64,000 nt of DNA from Streptomyces spinoverrucosus (GTDB taxonomy: Bacteria; Actinomycetota; Actinomycetes; Streptomycetales; Streptomycetaceae): contig NZ_JADPZX010000001.1 of the NCBI RefSeq assembly GCF_015712165.1, positions 496,001 to 560,000 of the forward strand. Direction: 5' to 3'. Below are positions 23,813-33,158 of the stretch, piece after piece. The stretch's first letter is position 1, and each line of letters starts with the position of its first letter. The notes under the pieces are model-generated. The model ran no database searches, was not told the origin of the DNA, and saw only the letters and a list, made by a program, of their open reading frames with translations. The position numbers were made by a program, and so were the translations under genes.

Positions 23813-25114
23813 TCACACCTCGTCCCGTGCCAGGGCCAGCAGGCGGTCCAGGACGCGCGGGCCGCCCGCCCGAACCCCGTCGTGTTCGAACTCGTCCGTC
23901 ACCCACGTCCGCAGACCCCGGACGGCACGGGCGGTTTCCAGGGAGTGGGCCGTGTCGACGTACATGTCCTCGTGGTAGATCGCCGCCGCGACCGGCACCT
24001 CGTTGGCGGCGAGGCGCGCGGTGTCGTACAGGGGCCGCCAACCGGTGTGGGCGGCGAGGAGTTCGGCGGTCTCGCGCAGCGGGCGCAGCGCCGGGTCGCA
24101 GTCGAACATCCAGGGGTGGATCGTCTCTCCGGTGAAGAGCACCGGCCCGTCGCCCGCAAGCGACTTGGCCGCGTCGAACTGCGGGAACTCGCCGCGCACC
24201 CGCTCGGCCGACCAGGCGGTGGGCCGGGCGTCCTGACCGTAGACCGCCTCGTGGACGAGCGCGTACAACGGGTGGCCGGCGTACGACAGCAGGCCCTGCA
24301 CCTCCTCCTGGAACGCGTCGGAGAGGACCGTGCCCTGCGCGGTGCGGACGAAGGCGTTCTCCAGGAGGTAGTGCAGCCGGTGGCTGCCCTCGCCGCCGCC
24401 GAGGACGATGCCGAGGGACTGGAAGGCCTCGACGGTGAGCCGGTAGCCGTTCGGCAGGACCACGTCGTGGGTGAGCAGGTGGTCGGCGATCCGGCGGGCC
24501 CGCTCGACGTCCTGCGGGTAGCGGGCGTAGTGGGCCGTGACCTTGCGCTCGATGCGCGGGTAGGCGGCGCGGTAGACGTCGTCGGCGTGCGCGTGGAGGG
24601 CGGGCAGGCCGCCCGTGATGACGGCGGCGGCGAGGCCTTCGGGGGCGGTCGACAGGTAGTGCACGGCGCAGAAGCCGCCGAAGCTCTGGCCGAGTACGGT
24701 CCAGGGGGCACCGCCGGTGACCTCGCGTCGGACGGCCTCGCAGTCGCGGACGATCGCGTCGGCGCGGAAGTGCGTGAGGTAGGCGGCCTGTTCGACGGGG
24801 CCGCCGCGCAGCGGGAGCGTCTGGCGGTTGGCGGGGGTGGAGTGGCCGGTGCCGCGCTGGTCGAGCAGCAGGACGCGGTACTCCTTCAGGGCCCGGCCGA
24901 GCCAGGCCTGCTTGCCGACGAAACGGTTCGCCCCGAAGCCGGGGCCGCCCTGGAGGTAGAGCAGCCACGGCAGGTCCTGGCCCGCCTTGTCGCTCGCGAC
25001 GACCTCACGGGCGTAGAGCTCGATGGTCTCGCCCGCCGGGTCGTCGTGGTCGAGGGGCACGGTGAAGTGGCGGTCGGTGAGGACGACGCCGGGCTGGCGG
25101 TAGCTGACGCTCAA
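23813..25114 (-). CDS. Alpha/beta hydrolase, proline-iminopeptidase family (S33)
   Basis: 433 residues. The fold is marked by YLQGGPGFGANR (oxyanion HGGPG-type), LLLDQRGTGHS and the nucleophile elbow LGQSFGGFCAV (Ser about 151). The late His lies in the IYHEDMYVDT/VTDEFEHDG region, and an inserted helical cap of about 130 residues explains the length. Family members release N-terminal proline or other residues from short peptides in the cytoplasm. The gene stands alone between the PIG-L gene and the LacI-type regulator. Confidence 0.88.
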   Translation of the reverse strand: MSVSYRQPGVVLTDRHFTVPLDHDDPAGETIELYAREVVASDKAGQDLPWLLYLQGGPGFGANRFVGKQAWLGRALKEYRVLLLDQRGTGHSTPANRQTLPLRGGPVEQAAYLTHFRADAIVRDCEAVRREVTGGAPWTVLGQSFGGFCAVHYLSTAPEGLAAAVITGGLPALHAHADDVYRAAYPRIERKVTAHYARYPQDVERARRIADHLLTHDVVLPNGYRLTVEAFQSLGIVLGGGEGSHRLHYLLENAFVRTAQGTVLSDAFQEEVQGLLSYAGHPLYALVHEAVYGQDARPTAWSAERVRGEFPQFDAAKSLAGDGPVLFTGETIHPWMFDCDPALRPLRETAELLAAHTGWRPLYDTARLAANEVPVAAAIYHEDMYVDTAHSLETARAVRGLRTWVTDEFEHDGVRAGGPRVLDRLLALARDEV

Positions 25115-25239
25115 CAGGGCTCCCGGGGCGGACGACGGTGCGGACCGCGTCCCAGTTCAGCACATCGCGGGCCGCTCACCACCGCCGGGGATCATGAACG
25201 GCTGCTGAACGCCCGTTCAGTGGCTGGATCCCTGCGGTG

Positions 25240-25325
25240 CTGAACGCCGCGTCAGCGACCGGACAGTCCGGTACTGAACGCCGGGTCAGCGACCGGGACC
25301 GGCCGGCGGTTCAGCGGCCGGACAG
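25240..25325. repeat. Degenerate duplications of the 3' end of the LacI-type gene
   Basis: CTGAACGCCGCGTCAGCGAC at 25240 and CTGAACGCCGGGTCAGCGAC at 25274 are 34 bp apart. TCAGCGACCGGACAG (25252-25266) matches the gene's own last codons TCAGCGGCCGGACAG (25311-25325) at 14 of 15 bases; read on the minus strand both say Leu-Ser-Gly-Arg-stop. The copies lie downstream of the stop. Confidence 0.75.
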
Positions 25326-26336
25326 GCTGGAGCGGCGTACCACCAGTTCCGGCTGGAGCACGACCCGGCGGTGTTCGTGCCGGGACGGAACGCTCTCCGC
25401 CTCCGTCTCCTCCAGCAGGAGTTCGGCCGCCAGCGCGCCCATCGTGACGGCGGGCTGGCGCACGGACGTGAGCGGTACGGCGGCCGCGGCGGCGAACTCG
25501 ATGTCGTCGTAGCCGACGATGGCGAGGTCGTCGGGGACGCCGACGCCGGCCGCGTACATCGCCTGCAGCACGCCGAGCGCGAGCAGGTCGTTGGCGCAGA
25601 AGACGGCGGTCGGGCGGTCGGCGAGGCCGAGCAGCCGGGCGCCGGCGTCCCGGCCGGCGGCGACGTCGAGCCGCTCGGTGGGCAACTCGCGCAGCGCGTC
25701 GGGACCGAGGCCCGCCTCGGCGAGGGCGTTCAGGGCGCCGGTGCGGCGGTCGCGCACCTGGTTGAGGCCGGGCGGGCCGCTGACGTACGCGATGGAGCGG
25801 TGCCCGGCGTCGACCAGATGGCGTACGGCGAGGGCGCCGCCCGCCACGTCGTCGACGGAGACGGAGCACTCGGTGGCGCCCTCCGCGACCCGGTCGACGA
25901 GGACGAAGGGGATGCCATGGCGGCGGAACGTCTCGATGTTGCGGCCGGTCGCGTCGGCCGGGGTGAGCAGCACGCCGCGTACCCGCTGCTCGGCGAAGAG
26001 CGAGAGGTAGTCGGCCTCCTCCGAGGCGTCCTGGGCGCTGTTGCAGACCATCACGCCCAGGCCGGCCTCGCGGGCGGCGCGCTCGGCGCCGCGGGCCACG
26101 TCGACGAAGAAGGGGTTGCCCATGTCCAGGACGAGCAGGCCCATGATCCGGCTGCGGCCCGCGCGCAACTGGCGCGCGGACTCGCTGCGGACGTAGCCGA
26201 GCCGGTCGATGGCGGACTGCACGCGCGACCGGGTCTCGGTGGCGACCGTCTCCGGCCGGTTGATGACGTTCGAGACCGTGCCCACGGACACGCCGGCGGC
26301 GCGGGCGACGTCCTTGATACCCACCGACTGGGCCAT
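25311..26336 (-). CDS. LacI-family transcriptional regulator, probable rhamnose repressor
   Basis: 341 residues. The LacI helix-turn-helix is at the N-terminus (GIKDVARAAGVSVGTVSNVINRP would be helices 1-2 plus hinge; hinge around SARQLRAGRS) and a periplasmic-binding-protein-like effector domain follows (GLLVLDMGNPFF, DRVAEGATECSVSVDD, FCANDLLALGVLQAM, IVGYDDIEFAAAA). It is the last gene on the minus strand of the rhamnose import operon, 80 bp beyond the BNR gene. By context it should bind the TGAA-N3-TTTCA sites upstream of both rhamnose operons, with rhamnose or rhamnulose(-phosphate) as inducer (inference). Confidence 0.9.
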   Translation of the reverse strand: MAQSVGIKDVARAAGVSVGTVSNVINRPETVATETRSRVQSAIDRLGYVRSESARQLRAGRSRIMGLLVLDMGNPFFVDVARGAERAAREAGLGVMVCNSAQDASEEADYLSLFAEQRVRGVLLTPADATGRNIETFRRHGIPFVLVDRVAEGATECSVSVDDVAGGALAVRHLVDAGHRSIAYVSGPPGLNQVRDRRTGALNALAEAGLGPDALRELPTERLDVAAGRDAGARLLGLADRPTAVFCANDLLALGVLQAMYAAGVGVPDDLAIVGYDDIEFAAAAAVPLTSVRQPAVTMGALAAELLLEETEAESVPSRHEHRRVVLQPELVVRRSSLSGR

Positions 26337-26415
26337 CAGGCAGCGACCTCCAGGAGAGCGTGGGGCGACGGGAAGGCCTTCACACTACCCGCACGCCGCC
26401 CCGGGACAGACGCGG

Positions 26416-27840
26416 TCATGCGGGCAGCCGGAAGTCGACGACATGCAGTGCCGACGGTGTCGTACCGCTGGACTTCTGCTGGTACATGAAGGACAGCACG
26501 CCGTCCTGCGCGATCCGTGTCTCGTCGATCACCACCTCGCCGAAGGCGTTGAGGCCGCTGCCGTCGAAGAGGATCTTCCAGTCCGTGTACCCGGAGGCGG
26601 CCGAGGCGCCGGCGATCCGGCCGAACGGGAAGACGGCGTAGGCGTTGTCGTACTTGTCCAGGATCAGCTTGGTGCGCTGGCTGGAGTTCAACGGAACCGG
26701 GATCTCCGTCTTCTGCCAGGTGCCGGCGGCGTTCCGGCGGACGTGGAAGGCGCGGCCGTTGGCGGTGCGGTCGGCGACGTAGTTGGTGGTGCACTGGCCG
26801 AAGCGGCCGGGGACGTACGAGATGATCGCGTGCGGGCGGCCGGCGGAGTCGGTGAACTGGCTCTCCTGGTTCATCAGGGAGTGGTCCGGGTTGAGCGGGT
26901 CCACGACCAGACCCGCGTCGGTGACCGAGACCCGGTCGGAGCCGCCGGTGGTGCCGACGACCGTCCCGGCGTTGTTGCGCCAGGTGCGGCCGCGGTCGTC
27001 CGAGTAGACGTAGCCGGTGTCGTGGTTGGTGATGCCGCCGCCGTTGCACATCACGGCGGCGTTCTGCTCACGCCAGGTGAAGAAGGCATGCAGCCGGCCG
27101 CCGCGGTCGTAGTCGATGCCGTGCAGGTACATGTTGCGGGCGGTCGACGAGCCGTGCTCACTGGTGTAGGTGCCGGTGGAACTGGTCCACTCCCCCAGCG
27201 CCGTCCACGTCGAACCGTCGTACTCCGCGAGCGCGTTGCGTCCGTTGCCGGAGACGCCGACCCGGTAGCTGAGCTGGAGGCGACCCTCGGGGGTGGCGAC
27301 GAACTGCGGGTAGGTGAACTGGCTGGTCGGGGTGAGGCCGTCGAGCGTGGACTGCGGGGCGCCGAAACGGCTCGCCACCCAGCTCAGCCCGGCCGGGTTG
27401 TCCAGCAGACCGGCGACGGACTTGACGTAGGTGAAGCCGTCGCTGTGGGAGTCCATGTTGAGGTGCAGCCGGCCGTCGCCCCTGGAGACGCCCATGGAGA
27501 TGACGTTGTGGGAGTCGTTGTAGCGCAGGGTGTGGCCGACCTTGACGGTCTGCCAGGTCGTGGCGCCGAGGGCGCGGCGACCGACGACGGCGTTGCGGTC
27601 GGCGGTGTACCAGGCGGCGTACTGGTAGCCCTTGTAGGTCAGCAGGCCGTTCTTCTGGAAGGAGTTGTTGTTCACCAGGCCGTCGTACGACACGAAGTAG
27701 ATGGCCTGGGCGTCGAGCTGGGTGGTGGCGATACGAGTCACTGAGGGGCCGGGGTCGGCGGCTCGGGCGGTGCCGGTGGCGAGGACGGGCGGGGTCACGG
27801 CGCCGAGCAGCGCCGTGGCGAGCAAGGTGCGTCTTTTCAT
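26416..27840 (-). CDS. Secreted BNR-repeat protein, likely rhamnose-releasing lyase or glycosidase
   Basis: 474 residues with a signal peptide (about 1-27, RRTLLATALLGAVTPPVLA). The body is a seven-bladed propeller-type BNR_4 domain: QAIYFVSYDGLVNNNSFQK, NDSHNVISMGVSRGDGRLHL, LHGIDYDRGGRLHAFFTWRE and YVYSDDRGRTWRNNAG (an Asp-box) are visible. BNR_4 proteins include the GH145, PL24/PL25 and PL42 carbohydrate-active enzymes, several of which cut L-rhamnose-alpha-1,4-glucuronic acid linkages in arabinogalactan or gum arabic. Placement in the rhamnose import operon, 15 bp after the mutarotase gene, supports a rhamnose-releasing role; the precise chemistry is inference. Confidence 0.82.
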   Translation of the reverse strand: MKRRTLLATALLGAVTPPVLATGTARAADPGPSVTRIATTQLDAQAIYFVSYDGLVNNNSFQKNGLLTYKGYQYAAWYTADRNAVVGRRALGATTWQTVKVGHTLRYNDSHNVISMGVSRGDGRLHLNMDSHSDGFTYVKSVAGLLDNPAGLSWVASRFGAPQSTLDGLTPTSQFTYPQFVATPEGRLQLSYRVGVSGNGRNALAEYDGSTWTALGEWTSSTGTYTSEHGSSTARNMYLHGIDYDRGGRLHAFFTWREQNAAVMCNGGGITNHDTGYVYSDDRGRTWRNNAGTVVGTTGGSDRVSVTDAGLVVDPLNPDHSLMNQESQFTDSAGRPHAIISYVPGRFGQCTTNYVADRTANGRAFHVRRNAAGTWQKTEIPVPLNSSQRTKLILDKYDNAYAVFPFGRIAGASAASGYTDWKILFDGSGLNAFGEVVIDETRIAQDGVLSFMYQQKSSGTTPSALHVVDFRLPA

Positions 27841-27855
27841 CAGGGCAACTCCGAC

Positions 27856-28176
27856 TCAGGCCAGGTGGAAGACTTCGGTGAGCGGTTTCATCGCCTCGTC
27901 CGGCCGGGAGCCGTCGAGGGACTCGAAGAAGGGGGCCATCTCGGCCTGCCAACGTGCGTTGACCTCGGTGGCCTCCATCCCGGCGAGGGCGGCCGCGAAG
28001 TCCTCGGTCTCCAGGTAGCCGACGAGCAGTCCGTCGTCGCGCAGGAAGAGCGAGTAGTTGTGCCAGCCGGTGGCCGAGAGCGCCTGGAGCATCTCCGGCC
28101 ACACGGCGGCGTGACGTTCGCGGTACTCGGCGATCCGGTCCTGGCGGACCTTGAGCAGGAAACAGACGCGCTGCAT
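27856..28176 (-). CDS. rhaU: L-rhamnose mutarotase
   Basis: 106 residues, the normal size. The sequence CFLLKVRQDRIAEYRERHAA with its conserved His, WHNYSLFLRDDGLLVGYLE and the final EVFHL are diagnostic of RhaU/RhaM. It interconverts alpha- and beta-L-rhamnopyranose, feeding the isomerase with the right anomer. It lies 17 bp downstream of the substrate-binding lipoprotein gene in the import operon. Confidence 0.95.
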   Translation of the reverse strand: MQRVCFLLKVRQDRIAEYRERHAAVWPEMLQALSATGWHNYSLFLRDDGLLVGYLETEDFAAALAGMEATEVNARWQAEMAPFFESLDGSRPDEAMKPLTEVFHLA

Positions 28177-28193
28177 GAAGTACCGCCCCGGGC

Positions 28194-29276
28194 CTAGAAG
28201 TTGTACTGGTCGATGTTGTCGGCGTCGAACACGGTCGGCTTGCCGAGGCTGATCACCCCGTCCTTGCCGATCGTGTACGAGCCCATGTCACCGGCCGTGA
28301 AGGTCTCGCCCTCCTTGCCGGTGATCTGACCCGACACCAGCGCGACGGCGGTACGCGCGGCCAGCTCGCCCAGCTTCGCCGGGTCCCACAGCTCGAACGC
28401 CTCGACGGTGCCGTTCTTGACGTACTTGCGCATGTCGTTGGGGGTGCCGAGGCCGGTCAGCTTGACCTTGCCCTTGTACTTCGAGCCGGACAGGTACTGG
28501 GCGGCGGCCTTGATGCCGACGGTGGTCGGGGAGATGATCCCCTTCAGGTTCGGGTACTCCTGGAGCAGGCCCTGGGTCTGCTGGAAGGACGCCTGCGCGT
28601 CGTCGTTGCCGTACGCGACCTTCACCAGCTTCATGTCCTTGTACTTCGGATCCTTGAGTTCGTCCTTCATGAACTCGATCCAGGTGTTCTGGTTGGTCGC
28701 GGTCTGTGCGGCGGACAGGATGGCGATCTCGCCCTTGTACCCGATCTGCTCGGCGAGCAGCTGAACCTCGGTACGGCCCAGATCCTCGGCGGACGCCTGC
28801 GAGACAAAGGCGTTGCGGCACTCGGGCTTGGTGTCCGAGTCGTACGTCACGACCTTGATGTCGTTGCTCATGGCCTGCTTGAGCGCGGTGCACAGGGCGC
28901 CCGGGTCCTGCGCGGAGACGGCCATCGCGTCGACCTGCTGCTGGGTGAGCGTGTTGACGTAGGAGACCTGCCCGGAGGTGTCGGTGGCACTGGACGGCCC
29001 GACCTCCTTGTAACTGGACCCCAGCTCCTTCAGCGCCGCCTCGCCGCCCTTGTCGGCGGCGGTGAAGTACGGGTTGTTGACCTGCTTGGGCAGGAACCCG
29101 ACGGTGAGGCCCTTCTTCAACTCGGCGTTGGGGTCGGCCTTGCCGGCGGTGGCGGCGGAGGCACCCTCATTGGCAACGTCCTCCTTGGTGGTACCGCCGC
29201 AGGCGGTGAGGCCGAGGGCGAGAGAGGTGACGGCAGCGAGGGCGCCAGAGGCACGCCGGAGGGATGACTTACGCAT
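28194..29276 (-). CDS. rhaS: Rhamnose ABC transporter substrate-binding lipoprotein
   Basis: 360 residues from ATG 29276 (AAAGGAA six bases upstream). The lipoprotein signal ends at LTACGG (Cys about 24). The mature domain is a type-I periplasmic-binding fold (VGFLPKQVNNPYFTAADKG, VDAMAVSAQDPGALCTALKQ, GIISPTTVGIKAAAQYL) of the RhaS class. It captures L-rhamnose at the cell surface for the permease pair. It is separated from the permease gene by a 102-bp gap containing a dispersed hairpin repeat, which may uncouple its expression level from the permeases. Confidence 0.92.
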   Translation of the reverse strand: MRKSSLRRASGALAAVTSLALGLTACGGTTKEDVANEGASAATAGKADPNAELKKGLTVGFLPKQVNNPYFTAADKGGEAALKELGSSYKEVGPSSATDTSGQVSYVNTLTQQQVDAMAVSAQDPGALCTALKQAMSNDIKVVTYDSDTKPECRNAFVSQASAEDLGRTEVQLLAEQIGYKGEIAILSAAQTATNQNTWIEFMKDELKDPKYKDMKLVKVAYGNDDAQASFQQTQGLLQEYPNLKGIISPTTVGIKAAAQYLSGSKYKGKVKLTGLGTPNDMRKYVKNGTVEAFELWDPAKLGELAARTAVALVSGQITGKEGETFTAGDMGSYTIGKDGVISLGKPTVFDADNIDQYNF

Positions 29277-29306
29277 GACGGTTCCTTTGCAACGAAGGTG
29301 AGTGGA

Positions 29307-29390
29307 CGCCCCTAAGGGGCGCGGGGCTGTGTCGATATGCGGCTCCGCCGCGTGGGCGCGACCAGCCACATACAGTCGTCAGCCGGACGA
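29307..29390 (+). repeat. Dispersed Streptomyces-type intergenic repeat with two hairpins
   Basis: CGCCCCT-A-AGGGGCG (29307-29321) is followed by GCGGGGCTGTGTCGATATG, GCGGC-TCC-GCCGC (29339-29351) and GTGGGCGCGACCAGCCAC. The same theme (GGGGCGCGGGG ... GCGCGAnCAnCCAC) recurs at 34330-34396 and, cut short, at 23761. It lies inside the rhamnose operon between the permease and lipoprotein genes, where its stems could attenuate or process the message. Confidence 0.7.
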
Positions 29391-30350
29391 TTGAGCACGC
29401 ACAACGGCGATCTGCCGCGCCACTCGCGGCGCGAGCACGGAAAGAACGAGCAGAACACCGGTTACGACGATCTGCGACTGAGCCGAAACATCCTGAAGGC
29501 TCATCACGTTCTGCAACGCCCCCAGCAAGAAGACCCCGGCGATGGCACCACCCAACGTCCCCTTGCCCCCGTCGAAGTCGATCCCCCCGAGCAACACGGC
29601 AGCCACGACCGAAAGCTCAAGCCCGGTCGCGTTGTCATACCGCGCACTGGCGTAGTGCAACGCCCAGAAAATCCCGGTGAGCGACGCCATCAGCCCCGTC
29701 ACCGTGAACAGAATCAACTTCTGCCGCTTCACCCGAACCCCGGCGAACCGCGCGGCCTCCTCACTCGCCCCGATCGCGAACACCGACCGCCCGAACGGCG
29801 TGGCATGCAGCACGACCACGGCGATCGCCAGCAGCACCAGGAACGGCAGGAAGGCGTACGGAATGAACGTGTCCCCGATCCGCCCGGCCGCGAAGTCCAG
29901 GTACTGCGACGGGAAGTCGGTCACCGCGTCCGACCCGAGCACGATCTGCGCGATCCCCCGGTAGGCGGCGAGCGTACCGATGGTGACGGCAAGGGACGGC
30001 AGCCCGAGCCTGGTCACCAGCAGACCGTTGATCAGCCCGCACACCACACCCAGCAGCAGGCACAGCGGAATGATCGTCTCGATGGTCATGCCCTGGTTCC
30101 ACAGGGCGCCCATCACCGCTCCGGACAGCCCGGCGGTGGAGGCGACGGACAGATCGATCTCGCCGGAGACGACGAGCAGGGTCATCGGCAGGGCGATGAG
30201 CGCGATCGGCAAGGTGTTGCCGATCAGGAACGACAGGTTCAGGGCGTTGCCGAAACCGTCCACGAACCCGAAGGACAGCAACAGCACGACGATCAGCAGT
30301 ACACCGACGACCGTGTCCCAGCGGACGGCGCGAATCAGAGAGTCAGGCAT
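29379..30350 (-). CDS. rhaQ: Rhamnose ABC transporter permease (second)
   Basis: 323 residues, eight to ten membrane helices, of the BPD_transp_2 family (GNTLPIALIALPMTLLVVSG, EIDLSVASTAGLSGAV is the conserved EIDLSVGS-like loop; EEAARFAGVRVKRQKLILF is the coupling segment). It pairs with the permease encoded directly upstream, overlapping it by eight bases. Letter assignment (P or Q) between the two permeases is by order only. Confidence 0.9.
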   Translation of the reverse strand: MPDSLIRAVRWDTVVGVLLIVVLLLSFGFVDGFGNALNLSFLIGNTLPIALIALPMTLLVVSGEIDLSVASTAGLSGAVMGALWNQGMTIETIIPLCLLLGVVCGLINGLLVTRLGLPSLAVTIGTLAAYRGIAQIVLGSDAVTDFPSQYLDFAAGRIGDTFIPYAFLPFLVLLAIAVVVLHATPFGRSVFAIGASEEAARFAGVRVKRQKLILFTVTGLMASLTGIFWALHYASARYDNATGLELSVVAAVLLGGIDFDGGKGTLGGAIAGVFLLGALQNVMSLQDVSAQSQIVVTGVLLVLSVLAPRVARQIAVVRAQSSG

Positions 30351-31383
30351 GACGGGCGTTCCTCTTCTTCAGGGCGGAGCCCACCCGCAGGGCGACCACA
30401 CGGTCCACGGCGATGGCGAGGATGAGCAGGATGCCGTTGATCGCGAGCACCCACACCGAGCTGACGCCCAGGGCGGGCAGCACGCTGTTGATGGAGGTCA
30501 GCAGCAGCGCACCCAGCGCGGCACCGTAGACGCTGCCGGAGCCGCCGGTGAAGACGACGCCGCCGACCACGACGGCGCTGACGACGGTGAGTTCGTAGCC
30601 GGTGCCGGTGCCGGAGTCGACGTTGCCGAACCGGGCCAGGTACAGCGCGCCGGCCAGACCGGCCAGCGCCCCGCAGAAGGTGTACGCCGCCAGGATCCGC
30701 TTCCTGACCGGGATGCCGGCGAGCCGGGCGGCCTCGGGGTTGGAGCCGAGCGCGTACAGTTCGCGTCCGCTGCCGTAGTGCTTGAGGTAGTACGCGGTCG
30801 CCACCAGCACGGCGAGCGCGATCAGAGCGAGCCATGGCACCGCCGAGATGCCGCCGGAGCCGAAGTCGACGAATCCGCCGGGCAGGTCGGCCGCCGTGAT
30901 CTGTCGTGAGCCGACCCAGATGGAGTCGATGCCGCGGATGATGTACATCGTTCCCAGGGTCACGACGAGCGCGGGCACCTGGCCGAGGCTGACCAGCACG
31001 CCGTTCAGCAGGCCGAATCCGACGCCCGTCAGCACCGCCAGCAGGACGGCCACGAACGAGTTGCCGTCGCCCTGGAGATACGTACCGGCGGCGAAGGCGC
31101 TGATGCCGAGCGTGGAGCCGACGGACAGATCGACGTTCCTCGTGATCACCACCAGGGACTGGCCCGTGGCGACCAGCACCAGGATCGTGGCGTTCAGCAG
31201 CAGGTCCTTGATGCCCTGCTCGGACAGGAACTCGCTGTTGCCCGCCTGGGTGACGGCGATCATCACCAGGAAGACGACCAGGATGGCGAGTTCGCGCATC
31301 TTGAAGACGCGGTCGACCAGCCGGGTGCCGCTGGACTTGGGCACCTCTTCGGTCGACGTGGGAGTGGGTGCGGTCACCGTCAT
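30343..31383 (-). CDS. rhaP: Rhamnose ABC transporter permease (first)
   Basis: 346 residues from ATG 31383, overlapping the ATPase stop by four bases (ATGA). After a Thr/Pro-rich leader come multiple helices, the family loop [20 protein letters not shown] and the coupling region [20 protein letters not shown]. With the next permease it forms the membrane channel for L-rhamnose. Confidence 0.9.
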   Translation of the reverse strand: MTVTAPTPTSTEEVPKSSGTRLVDRVFKMRELAILVVFLVMIAVTQAGNSEFLSEQGIKDLLLNATILVLVATGQSLVVITRNVDLSVGSTLGISAFAAGTYLQGDGNSFVAVLLAVLTGVGFGLLNGVLVSLGQVPALVVTLGTMYIIRGIDSIWVGSRQITAADLPGGFVDFGSGGISAVPWLALIALAVLVATAYYLKHYGSGRELYALGSNPEAARLAGIPVRKRILAAYTFCGALAGLAGALYLARFGNVDSGTGTGYELTVVSAVVVGGVVFTGGSGSVYGAALGALLLTSINSVLPALGVSSVWVLAINGILLILAIAVDRVVALRVGSALKKRNARHA

Positions 31384-32897
31384 GCGGCGGCCCTCCCGGT
31401 GGCTGCGGCCATCACGGTTTCCTCGGTGGCGTCGGAGCGTGGGATCTCGGCGGTGAGCCGGCCCTCGTGCATCACCAGCACGCGGTCGGCCATGCCGAGG
31501 ATCTCGGGCAGGTCGGAGGAGATCATCAGCACGGCCACGCCGTCGGCGGCGAGCTGGGACAGTAGCCGGTGCACCTCCGCCTTGGTGCCGACGTCGATAC
31601 CGCGCGTCGGCTCGTCGACGATCAGCACCTTCGGCTGCGTGGCGAGCCACTTGGCGAGGACGACCTTCTGCTGGTTGCCGCCGGACAGGGTGGAGACGGC
31701 GTCGGCGATCCGGGCGTACTTGACCTGGAGCTTGACGGCCCAGTCGAGCGAGCGGCTGCGTTCGGCGCCCCGGTCCATCAGGCCGGCCCTGACGGCCGTA
31801 CGCAGTCCGGTCAGGCCGATGTTGCGCTCGATGGACATGTCCATCACCAGGCCCTGGGCGCGCCGGTCCTCCGGGACGAGGGCGAGCCCGGCGGCCATGG
31901 CGGTGGAGGGCGCGCCGTTGATCAGCTTCCGTCCGTCCAGCTCGACCTCGCCGCCGTCCCAGCGGTCGATGCCGAAGAGGGCCCGCGCCACCTCCGTGCG
32001 CCCGGCGCCGACGAGGCCCGCGAGGCCGACGATCTCGCCGCGCCGCACCTCGAAGGAGACGTCGGTGAAGACGCCCTCGCGGGTCAGCCGGCGCACGCTC
32101 AGGGCGACTTCGCCGGGGCGGACGTCCTGCTTCGGGTAGAGCTCGTCGAGGTCGCGGCCGACCATACGGCGGACCAGGTCGTCCTCGGTCATGCCGTCGA
32201 GGAGTTCGGAGGCGATCCAGGCGCCGTCGCGCAGGGTCGTCACCCGTCGGCAGATCTGGAAGATCTCCTCCAGGCGGTGCGAGATGAACAGGACGGCGGC
32301 GCCCTGCTCCTTCAGCGTGCGCACGACTCCGAAGAGGCGGGCGACCTCGCTGCCGGTGAGCGCGGCCGTGGGCTCGTCCATGATCAGGACGCGGGCGTCG
32401 AAGGAGAGCGCCTTGGCGATCTCGACGATCTGCTGGTCCGCGATGGACAGGCCGCGGGCCGGGCGGTCGGGGTCTAGTTCGACGCCCAGCCGCCGCATCA
32501 GCGCGAGCGTCGCGGCGTGGGTGGCCTTGTGGTCGATGCGGCCGAGGGCGCGCCGGGGGCGGCGGCCCATGAAGATGTTCTCGGCGATCGACAGGTCGGG
32601 GAAAAGCGTGGGCTCCTGGTAGATCACGGCGATTCCGGCGTCACGGGCGTCGCCGGGACCGTGGAAGACGACGGGCTCACCGTCGAGCAGCACCTGGCCG
32701 GCGTCCGGCCGGTGCACCCCGGCGAGCGTCTTGATGAGGGTCGACTTGCCCGCGCCGTTCTCGCCGGCGAGAGCGTGCACCTCTCCGGGGAACAGCTCCA
32801 GGGACACGTCCCGCAGGGCGCGTACCGCGCCGAAGGACTTGGAGATGCCCTTGAGCGCCACTACCGGGGCCGGGCCCGTGTCGGACGGGTGGGTCAT
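31380..32897 (-). CDS. rhaT: Rhamnose ABC transporter ATP-binding protein (two ATPase domains)
   Basis: 505 residues with two ABC domains in tandem, as in sugar-type CUT2 importers. The first has Walker [10 protein letters not shown], signature LSIADQQ and Walker B VLIMDEP; the second has a degenerate Walker A ([11 protein letters not shown]), signature LSGGNQQK and Walker B VLIVDEP. It is the first gene of the minus-strand operon ATPase-permease-permease-lipoprotein-mutarotase-BNR-LacI, transcribed divergently from the isomerase operon. TGAAAGGTTTCA lies 55 bp before its start. Confidence 0.93.
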   Translation of the reverse strand: MTHPSDTGPAPVVALKGISKSFGAVRALRDVSLELFPGEVHALAGENGAGKSTLIKTLAGVHRPDAGQVLLDGEPVVFHGPGDARDAGIAVIYQEPTLFPDLSIAENIFMGRRPRRALGRIDHKATHAATLALMRRLGVELDPDRPARGLSIADQQIVEIAKALSFDARVLIMDEPTAALTGSEVARLFGVVRTLKEQGAAVLFISHRLEEIFQICRRVTTLRDGAWIASELLDGMTEDDLVRRMVGRDLDELYPKQDVRPGEVALSVRRLTREGVFTDVSFEVRRGEIVGLAGLVGAGRTEVARALFGIDRWDGGEVELDGRKLINGAPSTAMAAGLALVPEDRRAQGLVMDMSIERNIGLTGLRTAVRAGLMDRGAERSRSLDWAVKLQVKYARIADAVSTLSGGNQQKVVLAKWLATQPKVLIVDEPTRGIDVGTKAEVHRLLSQLAADGVAVLMISSDLPEILGMADRVLVMHEGRLTAEIPRSDATEETVMAAATGRAAA

Positions 32898-32951
32898 GAG
32901 GGGCTCCTCGACGACGCGGCGAGGGCGGCGAGGGCGGCCCGCACGGCGTCG

Positions 32952-32963
32952 TGAAAGGTTTCA
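32952..32963. promoter_or_regulatory. LacI-type operator TGAAAGGTTTCA (import operon side)
   Basis: The site fits TGAA-N3-TTTCA, shared with 33118-33129 and 44136-44147. It lies 55 bp upstream of the ATPase start on the minus strand, where it would cover the operon's promoter or transcription start. Confidence 0.6.
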
Positions 32964-33017
32964 ACTGGATTGCCGGGACGTTAGGCGGGCCAGCCATGTC
33001 ACGTCAATGGGTGCGTG

Positions 33018-33032
33018 TCGAAAAGTTTTCGA
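33018..33032. promoter_or_regulatory. 15-bp perfect palindrome TCGAAAAGTTTTCGA in the rhamnose divergon
   Basis: Seven matched bases flank a single G. It sits midway between the two TGAA-N3-TTTCA sites and has the same A-tract/T-tract character. It might be a variant operator for the same LacI protein or a site for another regulator. Confidence 0.4.
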
Positions 33033-33081
33033 TAGCCGAAGGTCACGGCGGGGTCACAAAGAACGTGGTTGGCCAGAGCGC

Positions 33082-33110
33082 TTGACACCCCTTCGAGGGA
33101 CTCATAACTT
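33082..33110 (+). promoter_or_regulatory. Promoter of the rhamnose isomerase operon
   Basis: TTGACA (33082-33087) is followed after 17 bases by TAACTT (33105-33110). The operator at 33118-33129 covers the expected transcription start. Confidence 0.55.
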
Positions 33111-33117
33111 GCGGTTC

Positions 33118-33129
33118 TGAATCGTTTCA
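33118..33129. promoter_or_regulatory. LacI-type operator TGAATCGTTTCA (isomerase operon side)
   Basis: The site lies eight bases downstream of the -10 box of the isomerase promoter and 30 bp before the start codon, a classic repressor position. Confidence 0.65.
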
Positions 33130-33158
33130 TCAGGTCGTGAGGCAACAGGAGCCCAGCA

